From Desulfovibrio sp. (lineage in GTDB: Bacteria; Desulfobacterota; Desulfovibrionia; Desulfovibrionales; Desulfovibrionaceae), in assembly GCA_031275955.1 (NCBI GenBank), contig JAISNZ010000219.1, positions 1-18,854 of the forward strand: a stretch of DNA of 18,854 nt, read 5' to 3'. The notes beneath the pieces were generated by a model. The model was not told where the DNA came from, made no database searches, and saw only the letters and a list, made by a program, of their open reading frames with translations. Positions 1 through 6,441 of this stretch are shown piece after piece (position 1 is the first letter of the stretch; each line of letters begins with the position of its first letter). Made by a program: the position numbers and the translations under genes.

Positions 1-23
1 ACGAAATGAGGGGGTTCGGGGCC

Positions 24-52
24 GTCCGTCCCGCGCGAAAACGCGGGCGGAC
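24..52. repeat. GC-rich hairpin upstream of parA
   Basis: An inverted repeat pairs GTCCG+CCCGCG (24-35, with T29 bulged) with CGCGGG+CGGAC (42-52) around the loop CGAAAA. This gives 11 base pairs. No T-run follows on the + strand, so a standard intrinsic terminator is not supported. It may be the remnant of a terminator or RNA structure belonging to the gene upstream of the window. The region 1-261 otherwise contains no convincing coding frame. Confidence 0.5.
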
Positions 53-80
53 AGCATCTGAAACGATATGCCCCCCGACG

Positions 81-102
81 GGGTTCGGGGCGGAGCCCCG
101 AT
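81..102 (+). repeat. 22-nt GC-rich hairpin repeat, copy 1
   Basis: The segment folds as TCGGGGC (85-91), loop GGA, GCCCCGA (95-101). The same 22 bases occur in inverted orientation at 11327-11348, inside the end of dsrP. A shorter related stretch, GGGGTTCGGGGC, is at 11-22. No T-tract follows, so its role is unclear; it looks like a small dispersed hairpin element. Confidence 0.5.
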
Positions 103-220
103 AAATCAGCGCTTCCTTAAAGTGTGCCGAGAACAAAGGCTGACTCTTTGTCCCTGAGGGGGAAGAAGATCCTTCTGTCGCGGCTGTGCGGACGCGCTCT
201 CGCGGGCAAGAGGCAGGGCC

Positions 221-236
221 TGTTTCACGTGGAACA
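221..236. promoter_or_regulatory. parS: parS centromere site (ParB binding)
   Basis: TGTTTCACGTGGAACA is a near-perfect palindrome. From memory it matches the bacterial chromosomal parS consensus (TGTTNCACGTGAAACA) except for one half-site base in an otherwise symmetrical position. It lies 25 bases before the parA start and within the parAB leader, where parS sites commonly occur near the replication origin. ParB binds such sites, loads as a CTP-dependent clamp and spreads, so the site may also affect parAB transcription. It is the only copy I noticed in the window. Confidence 0.9.
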
Positions 237-261
237 CTGTCATTTGAAAAAGGAAGTCCCC

Positions 262-1032
262 GTGTCCAGAATTATTGCGATTGCCAATCAAAAGGGCGGC
301 GTTGGCAAAACAACAAGCTCCATCAATCTGGCCGCGGCCTTGGCGGTCATGGAAAAGCGCGTGCTTTTGGTGGATTGCGACCCCCAGGCCAACTCCACCA
401 GTGGTCTGAACATTAGCGTAGGCCCGTACAGTCTGTATCCGACCTTTTTCCAGCCGGAGCTTGCGGAACAGGCCATTCATAAAACCGCCAGCGAATTTTT
501 GTCCGTTCTCCCTTCCACAACGGATCTGGTGGCGGTGGAGATGGAACTGGTGGACAAGATCGGCCGGGAATACTACCTTGCGGAAATCATCAAAACGCTG
601 GAAAATCGCTATGACTATATTATCCTCGACTGCCCCCCCTCCTTGGGGCTGATCACCCTGAATGCCCTCTGCGCGGCCAAAGAGCTGCTCATCCCCTTGC
701 AGTGTGAATTTTTTGCCCTGGAAGGCATTGTCAAACTTTTGCATACCTATGAACTGGTCAAGAAACGCTTGAATTTCTCTCTGGCTCTTCTGGGCGTTGT
801 TCTGACCATGTATGATATGCGCAATAAACTCACCCGTCAGGTGAAGAATGAGGTTCGCAAGTGCTTCCCGGATCATCTCTTTGAGACGGTGATTCCCCGC
901 AACGTGCGCCTGTCCGAAGCCCCCAGCCACGGCAAGTCCATCATTCATTATGATATCAAATCCAAGGGCGCGGATGCCTATCTGGCCCTGGCCAAGGAAG
1001 TGATTTTGCGCAAACCGCGCAAGGAGGCCTGA
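262..1032 (+). CDS. parA: ParA/Soj chromosome-partitioning ATPase
   Basis: A 256-residue ParA-family Walker ATPase. With ParB and parS it drives segregation of the chromosomal origin by ATP-dependent DNA binding and release. The N-terminus contains the deviant Walker A motif KGGVGKTT (about residues 11-18). Next come the VDCDPQAN segment (about 38-45) and a Walker B region, YDYIILDCPPS. The GTG start at 262 is chosen because AAGGAAG lies just upstream and because ParA proteins begin immediately before the MSRIIAIANQKGG segment. The frame is open back to 124, but that extension would run through the parS site and is not family-like. Length matches chromosomal Soj/ParA proteins. parB follows after 110 bases on the same strand. 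Confidence 0.97.
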   Translation: MSRIIAIANQKGGVGKTTSSINLAAALAVMEKRVLLVDCDPQANSTSGLNISVGPYSLYPTFFQPELAEQAIHKTASEFLSVLPSTTDLVAVEMELVDKIGREYYLAEIIKTLENRYDYIILDCPPSLGLITLNALCAAKELLIPLQCEFFALEGIVKLLHTYELVKKRLNFSLALLGVVLTMYDMRNKLTRQVKNEVRKCFPDHLFETVIPRNVRLSEAPSHGKSIIHYDIKSKGADAYLALAKEVILRKPRKEA

Positions 1033-1051
1033 AGGCCTTCGCCGGGCTCCG

Positions 1052-1071
1052 CCGCGGGGCGCGGGTTTTTT
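1052..1071 (+). terminator. Weak hairpin plus T-run after parA
   Basis: A 5-bp stem CCGCG/CGCGG (1052-1056 and 1060-1064) with loop GGG is followed by G and six T residues (1066-1071). This resembles a short intrinsic terminator or attenuator between parA and parB. The stem is short, so read-through is likely and the two genes may still be co-transcribed. Confidence 0.35.
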
Positions 1072-1087
1072 GCGAAAAATGCCGCCG

Positions 1088-1116
1088 GATCAAAACTGCG
1101 GGAGGCCGTTTTGATC
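1088..1116. repeat. 9-bp inverted repeat before parB
   Basis: GATCAAAAC (1088-1096) and GTTTTGATC (1108-1116) form a perfect 9-bp inverted repeat separated by 11 bases. It lies about 25 bases before the parB start and outside the ribosome-binding site. It could be an operator or an RNA hairpin modulating parB. The arm GATCAAAAC recurs at the start of the metallopeptidase gene near 4651-4659. Confidence 0.55.
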
Positions 1117-1142
1117 GCAAATCCGAAGTACAGGAGATCGCT

Positions 1143-2246
1143 ATGGCAGCCAACCAGATGGGACTCGGCAGAGGCCTGGATGCCCTGATCCGGCAGACCG
1201 GCGAGGCGGAAACGCCCCTTGCGCCGGAACGGAAAGTCGCGATTGCGGATCTTGTCCCCAATCCGCACCAGCCGCGACGCCGTTTTTCGGAAAAGTCCCT
1301 TCAGGATCTGGCGCTCTCCATTCGCAGTCAGGGACTTCTGCAGCCCCTTCTGGTCCGCCCTCTGGACGGTCAACCCGGAAAATACGAGATTGTCGCGGGG
1401 GAACGCCGCTGGCGCGCCGGTCAACTGGCCGCCCTGCGGGAAGTGCCCGTTGTCATCCGCCATTTTTCCGATCTGGAAACCCTGGCCGCCGCCCTGATCG
1501 AAAACCTGCAGCGGGAAGACCTCAACCCTCTGGAAGAGGCTCAGGGCATCCAGAGACTGAAGGAAGAATTCGGCCTGAGCCAGGAAGATCTGGCCGCGCG
1601 CCTGGGGAAAAGTCGTTCCGCCATTGCCAACAGCCTGCGCCTGCTGTCTCTGCCGGAGGAATTCCGCAGGGATTTGGACGAAGGCCGCCTGACCCCCGGC
1701 CATGCAAGAGCCTTGCTCAGCGTGTCCAACGAACGGGCCCAAACCTATCTGCGGAATCTGATCCTGGAAGAAGCCCTTTCCGTGCGCGAAACCGAAGGCC
1801 TGGCCGCCACCTGGAAAGAAACCGGCCGCTTCCTGCCCGACTCCGTGCGCTCCCCGCGGGCGGCCCCTGCCTGGGGCGCTCAGGCCGATCCGGCCGCTTC
1901 CTGCGCTGAAGAGGCAGCCCAGGCCGATCCGCCCTTCCTGTCTGGCCCTGACTCCGGGGGGACAGAGGGGAAAAACAAGGCGCAAAGCGCGCGGCTTTTG
2001 GCTATCCAGGCCAGGATCCATGCGCTTTTCCGCCTGCCGGTCCGCGTGACCGGCAAGGAAACCAGGGGGCGGATCAGTTTCACCTATAACAGCCGTGAAG
2101 ACCTGGAAGCCTTTTTGGCCGCGCTGGATGCGCTGCCCGGCTTTTCGGGGCGAAGCGACGCCGGCGGAGGGGAAGGGGAGATTCCCGCTCCCCGGCCCGG
2201 CGCGTCCTCCCCGACTGAGGTTTCCTCTTCCGGGATTCCCGCATGA
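1143..2246 (+). CDS. parB: ParB/Spo0J chromosome-partitioning protein
   Basis: A 367-residue ParB. The N-terminus has the typical GLGRGLDALI segment (about 7-16). The CTP-binding ParB domain follows with VPNPHQPRRRF (about 38-48), the GERRWRA box (about 86-92) and ENLQREDLNP (about 120-129). A helix-turn-helix for parS recognition lies around 144-165 (LSQEDLAARLGKSRSAIANSLRLL). Residues about 215-290 are a low-complexity Ala/Pro/Gly-rich linker containing a repeated AQADP unit. The C-terminal dimerisation segment (about 293-340) ends before another Pro/Gly/Ser-rich tail. An AGGAG sequence a few bases upstream supports the ATG at 1143. The gene pairs functionally with parA and the parS at 221-236. 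Its stop overlaps the start of the next gene by 4 bases. Confidence 0.97.
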   Translation: MAANQMGLGRGLDALIRQTGEAETPLAPERKVAIADLVPNPHQPRRRFSEKSLQDLALSIRSQGLLQPLLVRPLDGQPGKYEIVAGERRWRAGQLAALREVPVVIRHFSDLETLAAALIENLQREDLNPLEEAQGIQRLKEEFGLSQEDLAARLGKSRSAIANSLRLLSLPEEFRRDLDEGRLTPGHARALLSVSNERAQTYLRNLILEEALSVRETEGLAATWKETGRFLPDSVRSPRAAPAWGAQADPAASCAEEAAQADPPFLSGPDSGGTEGKNKAQSARLLAIQARIHALFRLPVRVTGKETRGRISFTYNSREDLEAFLAALDALPGFSGRSDAGGGEGEIPAPRPGASSPTEVSSSGIPA

Positions 2247-3265
2247 ACGCCGCTTCCGGTCTGGCGCCGGCCGATCTGCGGGAACGCATCGCCGCCTTTG
2301 TTCAGGGCCGGGTGCTGATCCTGGGCGACCTCATGCTGGACGTTTATCTTTTCGGCGATGCCGAGCGCATCTCTCCGGAAGCGCCGGTGCCGGTGGTCCG
2401 CGTCAGCGAGGAAAAGCTCCTTTTGGGCGGGGCCGGGAATGTCGCCCGCAACATCCGCGCTCTGGGCGGGCAGGCTGTCCTTGTCAGCGCGCGAGGCCAG
2501 GACCAGGCCGGGGATCGTCTGGAAGAGTTCCTCGCGGCCGAAGGCATCCGGGCGAATCTTGTCCTGGATCCCGGGCGCGCGACCACGCGGAAAACGCGGA
2601 TTCTGGCCCGCGGACAGCAGATCCTGCGCTTTGATCACGAAATTGTCGAACCGCGCGGCCGCGCCGGGGAAGAGGAACTTCTCGGCAGGGTCCGGGGGGA
2701 ACTGGAACAGTGCGGGGCTGTTGTGATTTCCGATTACGGCAAGGGGGTGGTTACGCCCTCCTTGATGCGCGACCTGCTGGCTCAGGTTCAGGCCCTGCCC
2801 CGTCCCCTTCCCGTGCTGGTGGACCCCAAGCCTCAGAATCTCGCCGCCTATGCGGGGGTGACCCTCCTTACCCCCAATGCCAAAGAGGCCGGCGAACTCA
2901 TCCGGATGCCGACCAAAACGCCGGCCGATATTGTCGCCGCCGGCCGGGCGCTGATGGCTTTACTGCGCTGCCCCTGCCTGGTCACGACCCTGGGGGCGGA
3001 CGGCATGGTCGTCTTTGAAGACCAAGAGGCCGTCAGCCACCTCCCCACTGTGGCCCGCCGCGTCTTTGACGTGACAGGAGCGGGGGATACGGTCATTGCG
3101 ACCCTGGCCCTGGCCCTGGCCCTGGAGGCGCCCCTGCTTCAAGCCTGCGCCCTGGCCAATTTCGCCGCCGGACTCGTTGTGGCCGAAATCGGCGCCGCGG
3201 TCACAACCGGCCCGGACCTGGCCGGAAGCATCACCCGCGCCCCTGTTTTCGAAAGATGGGGCTAG
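2243..3265 (+). CDS. rfaE1: D-glycero-beta-D-manno-heptose-7-phosphate kinase (PfkB/RfaE1 family)
   Basis: A 340-residue sugar kinase of the ribokinase/PfkB family, closest by motif to the kinase domain of HldE/RfaE. It would phosphorylate heptose 7-phosphate to the 1,7-bisphosphate for the lipopolysaccharide inner core. Visible motifs are GDLMLDVYLFGDAERISPEAPVPV (about 28-51; GD, then RISPEAPVPV typical of RfaE), GGAGNVARN (about 62-70), VDPKP (about 193-197) and the anion-hole/catalytic DVTGAGDT with Asp282. No C-terminal nucleotidyltransferase domain is present, so this is the stand-alone kinase form (HldA-like), and the adenylyltransferase should be encoded elsewhere. The ATG overlaps the parB TGA, suggesting translational coupling. 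Other PfkB specificities are less likely because of the RISPEAPVPV motif. Confidence 0.9.
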   Translation: MNAASGLAPADLRERIAAFVQGRVLILGDLMLDVYLFGDAERISPEAPVPVVRVSEEKLLLGGAGNVARNIRALGGQAVLVSARGQDQAGDRLEEFLAAEGIRANLVLDPGRATTRKTRILARGQQILRFDHEIVEPRGRAGEEELLGRVRGELEQCGAVVISDYGKGVVTPSLMRDLLAQVQALPRPLPVLVDPKPQNLAAYAGVTLLTPNAKEAGELIRMPTKTPADIVAAGRALMALLRCPCLVTTLGADGMVVFEDQEAVSHLPTVARRVFDVTGAGDTVIATLALALALEAPLLQACALANFAAGLVVAEIGAAVTTGPDLAGSITRAPVFERWG

Positions 3266-3310
3266 ATCTTCCGCCAGGGCGCCTTTACGCTTGAAACAGT
3301 TCGCTTGCGG

Positions 3311-3847
3311 CTATTCGGCCGCGAGATAGCTGGTGACGTTTTTGACGCCCGCGGTGGAGCGGGCCGCGGCCAGGGCCTGGCTGACTTTCTGGGCATCGGG
3401 GAGGATGCCGGTAAGGACGGCCTGGCCTCCCCAGACATCAACAGCGATCTGGGAGAGGGCGGATGTGGCCAGAGGCTTCAGTTTCTCGGCAATGGCGGCC
3501 TGCAGGGCGGTATCGGCGGCGGTGGCCGCGGTGGCGGCGGGGAACCAGTGGGTGGTCACTGTTTCCACGCCTGTTGTTTCGCGGGCGGTGGCGGCGGCAA
3601 AGCGGCGAAATTCGGGATCCGCCTCGCCCACGAGGAAGACATGTCCGCGAAAGCAGCGGACTTCCACGTCATTGGCCTTGGTCGGGTTGCTGGTGAGCAG
3701 GGCGGAGGTGATGGCGGTCTTGATGCCGGCGTCGTCATACTGGCTGGACAGGCCGGCCTCTTCTTCGCTGAAGAAGCCGGACAGCGACACGCATCCGCCC
3801 GCCGGGACCGCAATCAGAAGGAGCAGCGTCAGGGCAAGGTGTTTCAT
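3311..3847 (-). CDS. Small lipoprotein with two BON domains
   Basis: A 178-residue predicted exported protein. The start at 3847 is preceded by AAAGGAA at good spacing and opens a hydrophobic signal sequence (MKHLALTLLLLIAVPAGGC). Cys19 is the likely lipidation site, although the lipobox (AGGC) is slightly atypical because it lacks Leu at -3. Two BON repeats follow, at about 35-104 and 110-177, each with the alternating helix and V.V....V.L.G pattern (VEVRCFRGHVFLVGEA and IAVDVWGGQAVLTGIL). This matches the OsmY/DolP-type envelope proteins, which associate with phospholipid membranes. The frame extends upstream to 3928, but without signal-like character. It lies downstream of the metallopeptidase gene on the same strand and converges with rfaE1; no clear terminator is visible in the 45-base gap. 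Confidence 0.85.
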   Translation of the reverse strand: MKHLALTLLLLIAVPAGGCVSLSGFFSEEEAGLSSQYDDAGIKTAITSALLTSNPTKANDVEVRCFRGHVFLVGEADPEFRRFAAATARETTGVETVTTHWFPAATAATAADTALQAAIAEKLKPLATSALSQIAVDVWGGQAVLTGILPDAQKVSQALAAARSTAGVKNVTSYLAAE

Positions 3848-3924
3848 GGCGGATTCCTTTGCTGGCTTTGCCGGGGTTTGGGGCGTTGCGCGCAGGGGGA
3901 GTGTACCGCGCGGCCTGTTTTTCG

Positions 3925-4656
3925 TCAACGGGAGGGCCGGTTTCCGCTGAAAATCCAGGCAGGCACATGCCGCCAGGCCCGGCGCAGGGCCGCGTCCAGG
4001 TCCAGGGCGTCGGGTTCCAGAGAGAAGAGGAGCCGCCAGAAGGCCGGAGAATGGTCGAGCCGGCGGGTATGGCAGAGTTCGTGCAGGAGGACGTGGCGGA
4101 TGTGGGTTTCGGGCAGGAAGAGCAGGCAGGCGTTCAGATGAATGCGGCCGCTGGCGGAGCAGCTTCCCCAGCGGGTGCGTTGCATGCGGATGTCTGGGCC
4201 GCTGTAGGTAAATGTATGGGCCTGGGCCAGACGGGCCAGCATGGAGGCCAGGAAGGATCGGGCTTCCGCGCGGAGCCAGGCGCGCAGGGCGGAAAAGGCG
4301 CGGGCGGGATTTTCCGGCAGGGAGAGATGGCGGAGGCGGGGGGCCGGCGGGGGGAGATCTTGCGGGGAGAGGGAGGCGGAAAAGGGATGCAGGAAAATTT
4401 GTTCTTCGCCGCCCCTGAGCAGGAAAAAGGGAGGCGGCGCCGCATCCGGGGCGGCGGGGGAGGGCATCCGGGCAAGGGTCCTGGCGATCCAGCCGCTGTG
4501 CCGGATGAGGATTTCGGGCACGCAGGCAGGATCGGCGGACACGGGCAGAACCACTTCAAGGCCGCGATCCGGAAGGACCCGCAGGCTGATGCGTCTGGCC
4601 CGCGCGCTGCTGCGCAGGGAGTAGGCCGGAAGAGGGGCGGCGGTCTGCTTGATCAA
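3925..4656 (-). CDS. YgjP/DUF45-family zinc metallopeptidase-like protein
   Basis: A 243-residue protein of the YgjP-like (DUF45/WLM) metallohydrolase family. The C-terminal part has the family pattern RWGSCSASGRIHLNACLLFLP (about residues 162-182, Arg-Trp-Gly-Ser-Cys core) followed by the zinc site HELCH (His192, Glu193, His196) and third ligand His202 in DHSPAFW. The N-terminal half carries the usual RRISLRVLPDRGLEVVLP strand region and a Pro-rich middle. Cytoplasmic location is expected, as no signal or membrane segment is seen. The substrate is not known from sequence. The best start is TTG at 4656, supported by AAAGG a few bases upstream; no nearby ATG gives a full domain. The upstream DNA contains strong inverted repeats that would lie in its leader. 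The BON lipoprotein gene follows after 77 bases. Confidence 0.88.
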   Translation of the reverse strand: MIKQTAAPLPAYSLRSSARARRISLRVLPDRGLEVVLPVSADPACVPEILIRHSGWIARTLARMPSPAAPDAAPPPFFLLRGGEEQIFLHPFSASLSPQDLPPPAPRLRHLSLPENPARAFSALRAWLRAEARSFLASMLARLAQAHTFTYSGPDIRMQRTRWGSCSASGRIHLNACLLFLPETHIRHVLLHELCHTRRLDHSPAFWRLLFSLEPDALDLDAALRRAWRHVPAWIFSGNRPSR

Positions 4657-4673
4657 AACTACCTTTATGCTTT

Positions 4674-4718
4674 GAGACCCAGGCCTTCAGGCAGCCCCGC
4701 CCTGAAGGCCCGGGTCTC
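4674..4718. repeat. 18-bp imperfect inverted repeat in divergent intergenic region
   Basis: GAGACCC (4674-4680) plus GGCCTTCAGG (4682-4691) pair with CCTGAAGGCC (4701-4710) plus GGGTCTC (4712-4718) around a 9-base loop, with one A/C mismatch. Seventeen of 18 positions pair. It lies just upstream of the leftward metallopeptidase gene. Because the flanking genes diverge, it is not placed as a normal terminator; an RNA leader structure, small RNA or repeat element are possibilities. Confidence 0.8.
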
Positions 4719-4731
4719 CTGGCGGGCGGAA

Positions 4732-4753
4732 GGGCGGGGCCCAAACCCCGCCC
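4732..4753. repeat. 8-bp perfect hairpin
   Basis: GGGCGGGG (4732-4739) and CCCCGCCC (4746-4753) form a perfect, all-GC stem with loop CCCAAA. It is the second of three hairpins within about 110 bases of the same divergent gap. No T-run follows on either strand. Confidence 0.7.
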
Positions 4754-4764
4754 GGGCGCAAGAC

Positions 4765-4785
4765 GCATGGCCTTCAGGCCCATGC
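4765..4785. repeat. Third short hairpin sharing the GGCCTTCAGG core
   Basis: GCATGGCC (4765-4772) pairs with GGCCCATGC (4777-4785), one base bulged, around loop TTCA. The GGCCTTCAGG core is also one arm of the 4674-4718 repeat, which suggests duplication or a shared recognition sequence. Confidence 0.5.
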
Positions 4786-4805
4786 CGCCGTCCCTGGGGC
4801 TGCCC

Positions 4806-4834
4806 TTTACCTTACGGTCTATCTGCCATAAAAG
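4806..4834 (+). promoter_or_regulatory. Candidate sigma70 promoter for the VKOR-dsr operon
   Basis: TTTACC (4806-4811) and TAAAAG (4829-4834), separated by 17 bases, each match 4 of 6 positions of the -35 and -10 consensus. They lie about 56 bases before the first rightward gene, in the most AT-rich part of the gap. This is a pattern match only. Confidence 0.35.
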
Positions 4835-4890
4835 AAAGAACGGATTGTCCCTGAAAGGCGGCCGATTCCCCGGCCTCGCAAGGATCTGCC

Positions 4891-5847
4891 ATGCTCAGAA
4901 ATTCCCAGCCCGTTTCCATCCCTTGGGGAGTCCTGTTCTATGCCCTGCTTGGGCTCGCCTGGTGCGGCTATGTCGCCTTTCCCGCGGGATCGGACGCCTC
5001 CGGCCTGTGCGCGACCTCGGGCTGCCTGCTCCTGCGCGACCTTATGGTCGCCGGCATTTCTCCCTGGTGGGTGGGAGGAGTCTATTTTTTCCTGCTGGCG
5101 GTTTTCTGCCTGCGCGGCGCCTGGCGTCTGGTCTGGCTCCTTTCCCGGCTGGCCCTGCTTCTGGACGCCTTTCTCCTCTTGCTCATGTTTTTTACCGGGC
5201 CCTGCGTCAACTGCCTGGTGGCAGGGATCTTCTTCGGGCTGACAGCCTTCGCGGCGCGTCCCACGCCCGGAGGCTGGTTTCTGGAAACGCCCCCCCAGCC
5301 CCTGCTGCTGGCCTTCTGGCTGGGTCTTTTTCTGGGCAATGTCGTTCTGGCCTTCAATGAATCCCTGCCCCATCTGACCCTGGGCAACTCCGCGCGCAAG
5401 GAGGCGCGGCTGTTTTTCTCTCCCTCCTGCCCGGCCTGCCGGGACGCCCTGGCAGCCCTGGGTCCGGATGTGGCCCTCTATCCCATCCGGGAACAGGAGG
5501 GCGATCTGGAGGCCATTCTGCGCCTGTCCGTTCTTCTGGACGCCCAGACGCCCATGGCGGAGGCTGTCGCGCGTTGCCGCGATCCCGGCGAGCCCCTGCC
5601 CGAACTTTCCCTCCTGCGCGGCCTGTGGCTGAGGATTCAGCTCCTGCGGAACAAAAGCCTGATTCTGCGCCAGGGGGTTGACAGCCTGCCTCTGATCCAG
5701 ATCAACGGCCTGCCCGGCGTTGTTCCCGCGGGAGAAAAGGCGCAATCCGGCGGCGCTCAGGGCGGCGGGGAAGGGCTGGATTTTCTCCGGGATCTTTCCC
5801 AACTGAACCGTTGCCCCCAGGGCGCGGAAAAACCCTGCGACCCGTGA
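4891..5847 (+). CDS. VKOR-family membrane thiol oxidoreductase fused to a thioredoxin-like domain
   Basis: A 318-residue protein with about five membrane segments (roughly residues 12-30, 57-77, 80-102, 106-122, 135-156), then a soluble domain. The membrane part has the vitamin K epoxide reductase arrangement: loop cysteines Cys40 and Cys45 (GLCATSGC), then a GIS.WW.GG.YF segment, and the quinone-side CxxC at Cys105/Cys108 (CVNC). The C-terminal domain (about 170-310) has a thioredoxin-like SPSCPAC redox motif (Cys180/Cys183) and a probable cis-proline segment (DSLPLIQINGLPG). Bacterial VKORs replace DsbB, passing electrons from new disulfides to quinone. The fused domain would act as the DsbA-like partner. 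It is the first gene of the run into dsrMKJOP; the next gene follows after 36 bases. AAGGAT upstream supports the ATG. Its physiological substrate is inferred only. Confidence 0.85.
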   Translation: MLRNSQPVSIPWGVLFYALLGLAWCGYVAFPAGSDASGLCATSGCLLLRDLMVAGISPWWVGGVYFFLLAVFCLRGAWRLVWLLSRLALLLDAFLLLLMFFTGPCVNCLVAGIFFGLTAFAARPTPGGWFLETPPQPLLLAFWLGLFLGNVVLAFNESLPHLTLGNSARKEARLFFSPSCPACRDALAALGPDVALYPIREQEGDLEAILRLSVLLDAQTPMAEAVARCRDPGEPLPELSLLRGLWLRIQLLRNKSLILRQGVDSLPLIQINGLPGVVPAGEKAQSGGAQGGGEGLDFLRDLSQLNRCPQGAEKPCDP

Positions 5848-5883
5848 GGGCGCGGAAGCAGCACGCGCCCATTGGCCATTTTT

Positions 5884-6441
5884 ATGACCGCCCGGCAGAT
5901 CCTCCCTGTTGAAACCTCTTTCTGGCCGGCGCTTGCCCTGCGGGAAGAAGACATTGCCCGGCAATGGCTGGAGAAGATGGGTCAAAGCTATCCCGCGCAG
6001 ACCGCGGCCTTTATCGCCGCCCAGGAGGATCCCTTCGCCAACCCGGTGGGAGATCGGGCCCGGAGGGCGGCCCGGGCCCTGGCCCGTGTGCTGACCACTC
6101 CCCGGCCGCTGCCGGCGGAGGAGGAGGAATTGGCGGCTGCCCTGGACGATCTGATGCGGGTGCGGGCGGTTCAGGCCCTGACTCCGGAAGAGGCCGTCGG
6201 CTCGTTTTTTGCCCTGAAGGCGATTCTCCGGGCCTCCGCCGCGGCTGTGGGGGGCGGAGAAGAGGCGGCCGGGGAGCTTGCGGATCTGGACGCCCGCGTG
6301 GATCGGATCGTTCTGGCCGCTTTCGGTAAATATTCCCGTTGCCGGGAAACCCTTTTCGCCCTCCGCGCGGAGGAGATCCGGCGCCGCCACGCCAGGCTGT
6401 CCCGCTTCTTCCGGGAAGCGGAGGGGGAGGACGACCCATGA
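5884..6441 (+). CDS. RsbRD N-terminal-domain-like protein upstream of dsrM
   Basis: A 185-residue, mostly helical, soluble protein without signal or membrane segment. It resembles the RsbRD N-terminal domain proteins that I remember being encoded just before dsrM in Desulfovibrio. The matching segments are WLEKMGQSYPAQTAAF (about 28-43), DPFANPVGDRA (about 49-59) and DDLMRVRAVQALTPEEAVGSFFALKAILR (about 88-116; key words RVRAVQ and TPEEAVG). The domain is known from stressosome-type regulators, where it is a globin-like sensor fold. A role in regulating or assembling DsrMKJOP is inference. The ATG at 5884 is chosen, but no good ribosome-binding site is visible for it or for the TTG at 5872, so translation may depend on the upstream gene. 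Its stop overlaps the dsrM ATG (ATGA). Confidence 0.75.
   Translation: MTARQILPVETSFWPALALREEDIARQWLEKMGQSYPAQTAAFIAAQEDPFANPVGDRARRAARALARVLTTPRPLPAEEEELAAALDDLMRVRAVQALTPEEAVGSFFALKAILRASAAAVGGGEEAAGELADLDARVDRIVLAAFGKYSRCRETLFALRAEEIRRRHARLSRFFREAEGEDDP

Noticed and set aside
124..261. Upstream in-frame extension of parA
   Set aside because: It runs through the parS site, has no family similarity, and a good ribosome-binding site precedes GTG 262.
1881..1931. Direct repeat CAGGCCGATCCG in the parB linker
   Set aside because: It codes for a repeated AQADP in a low-complexity linker and needs no separate explanation.
978..2021. Minus-strand open frame opposite parB
   Set aside because: It is a shadow of parB with no recognisable motif.
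3859..4854. Plus-strand open frame opposite the metallopeptidase gene
   Set aside because: Gly/Arg/Ala-rich shadow; the minus-strand frame holds the HELCH zinc site and RWGSC motif.
4819..6390. Long open frame on the minus strand (523 codons)
   Set aside because: It lies opposite the VKOR and RsbRD genes, which have clear family motifs; its Gln/Gly/Arg-rich translation is typical of an antisense shadow in GC-rich DNA.
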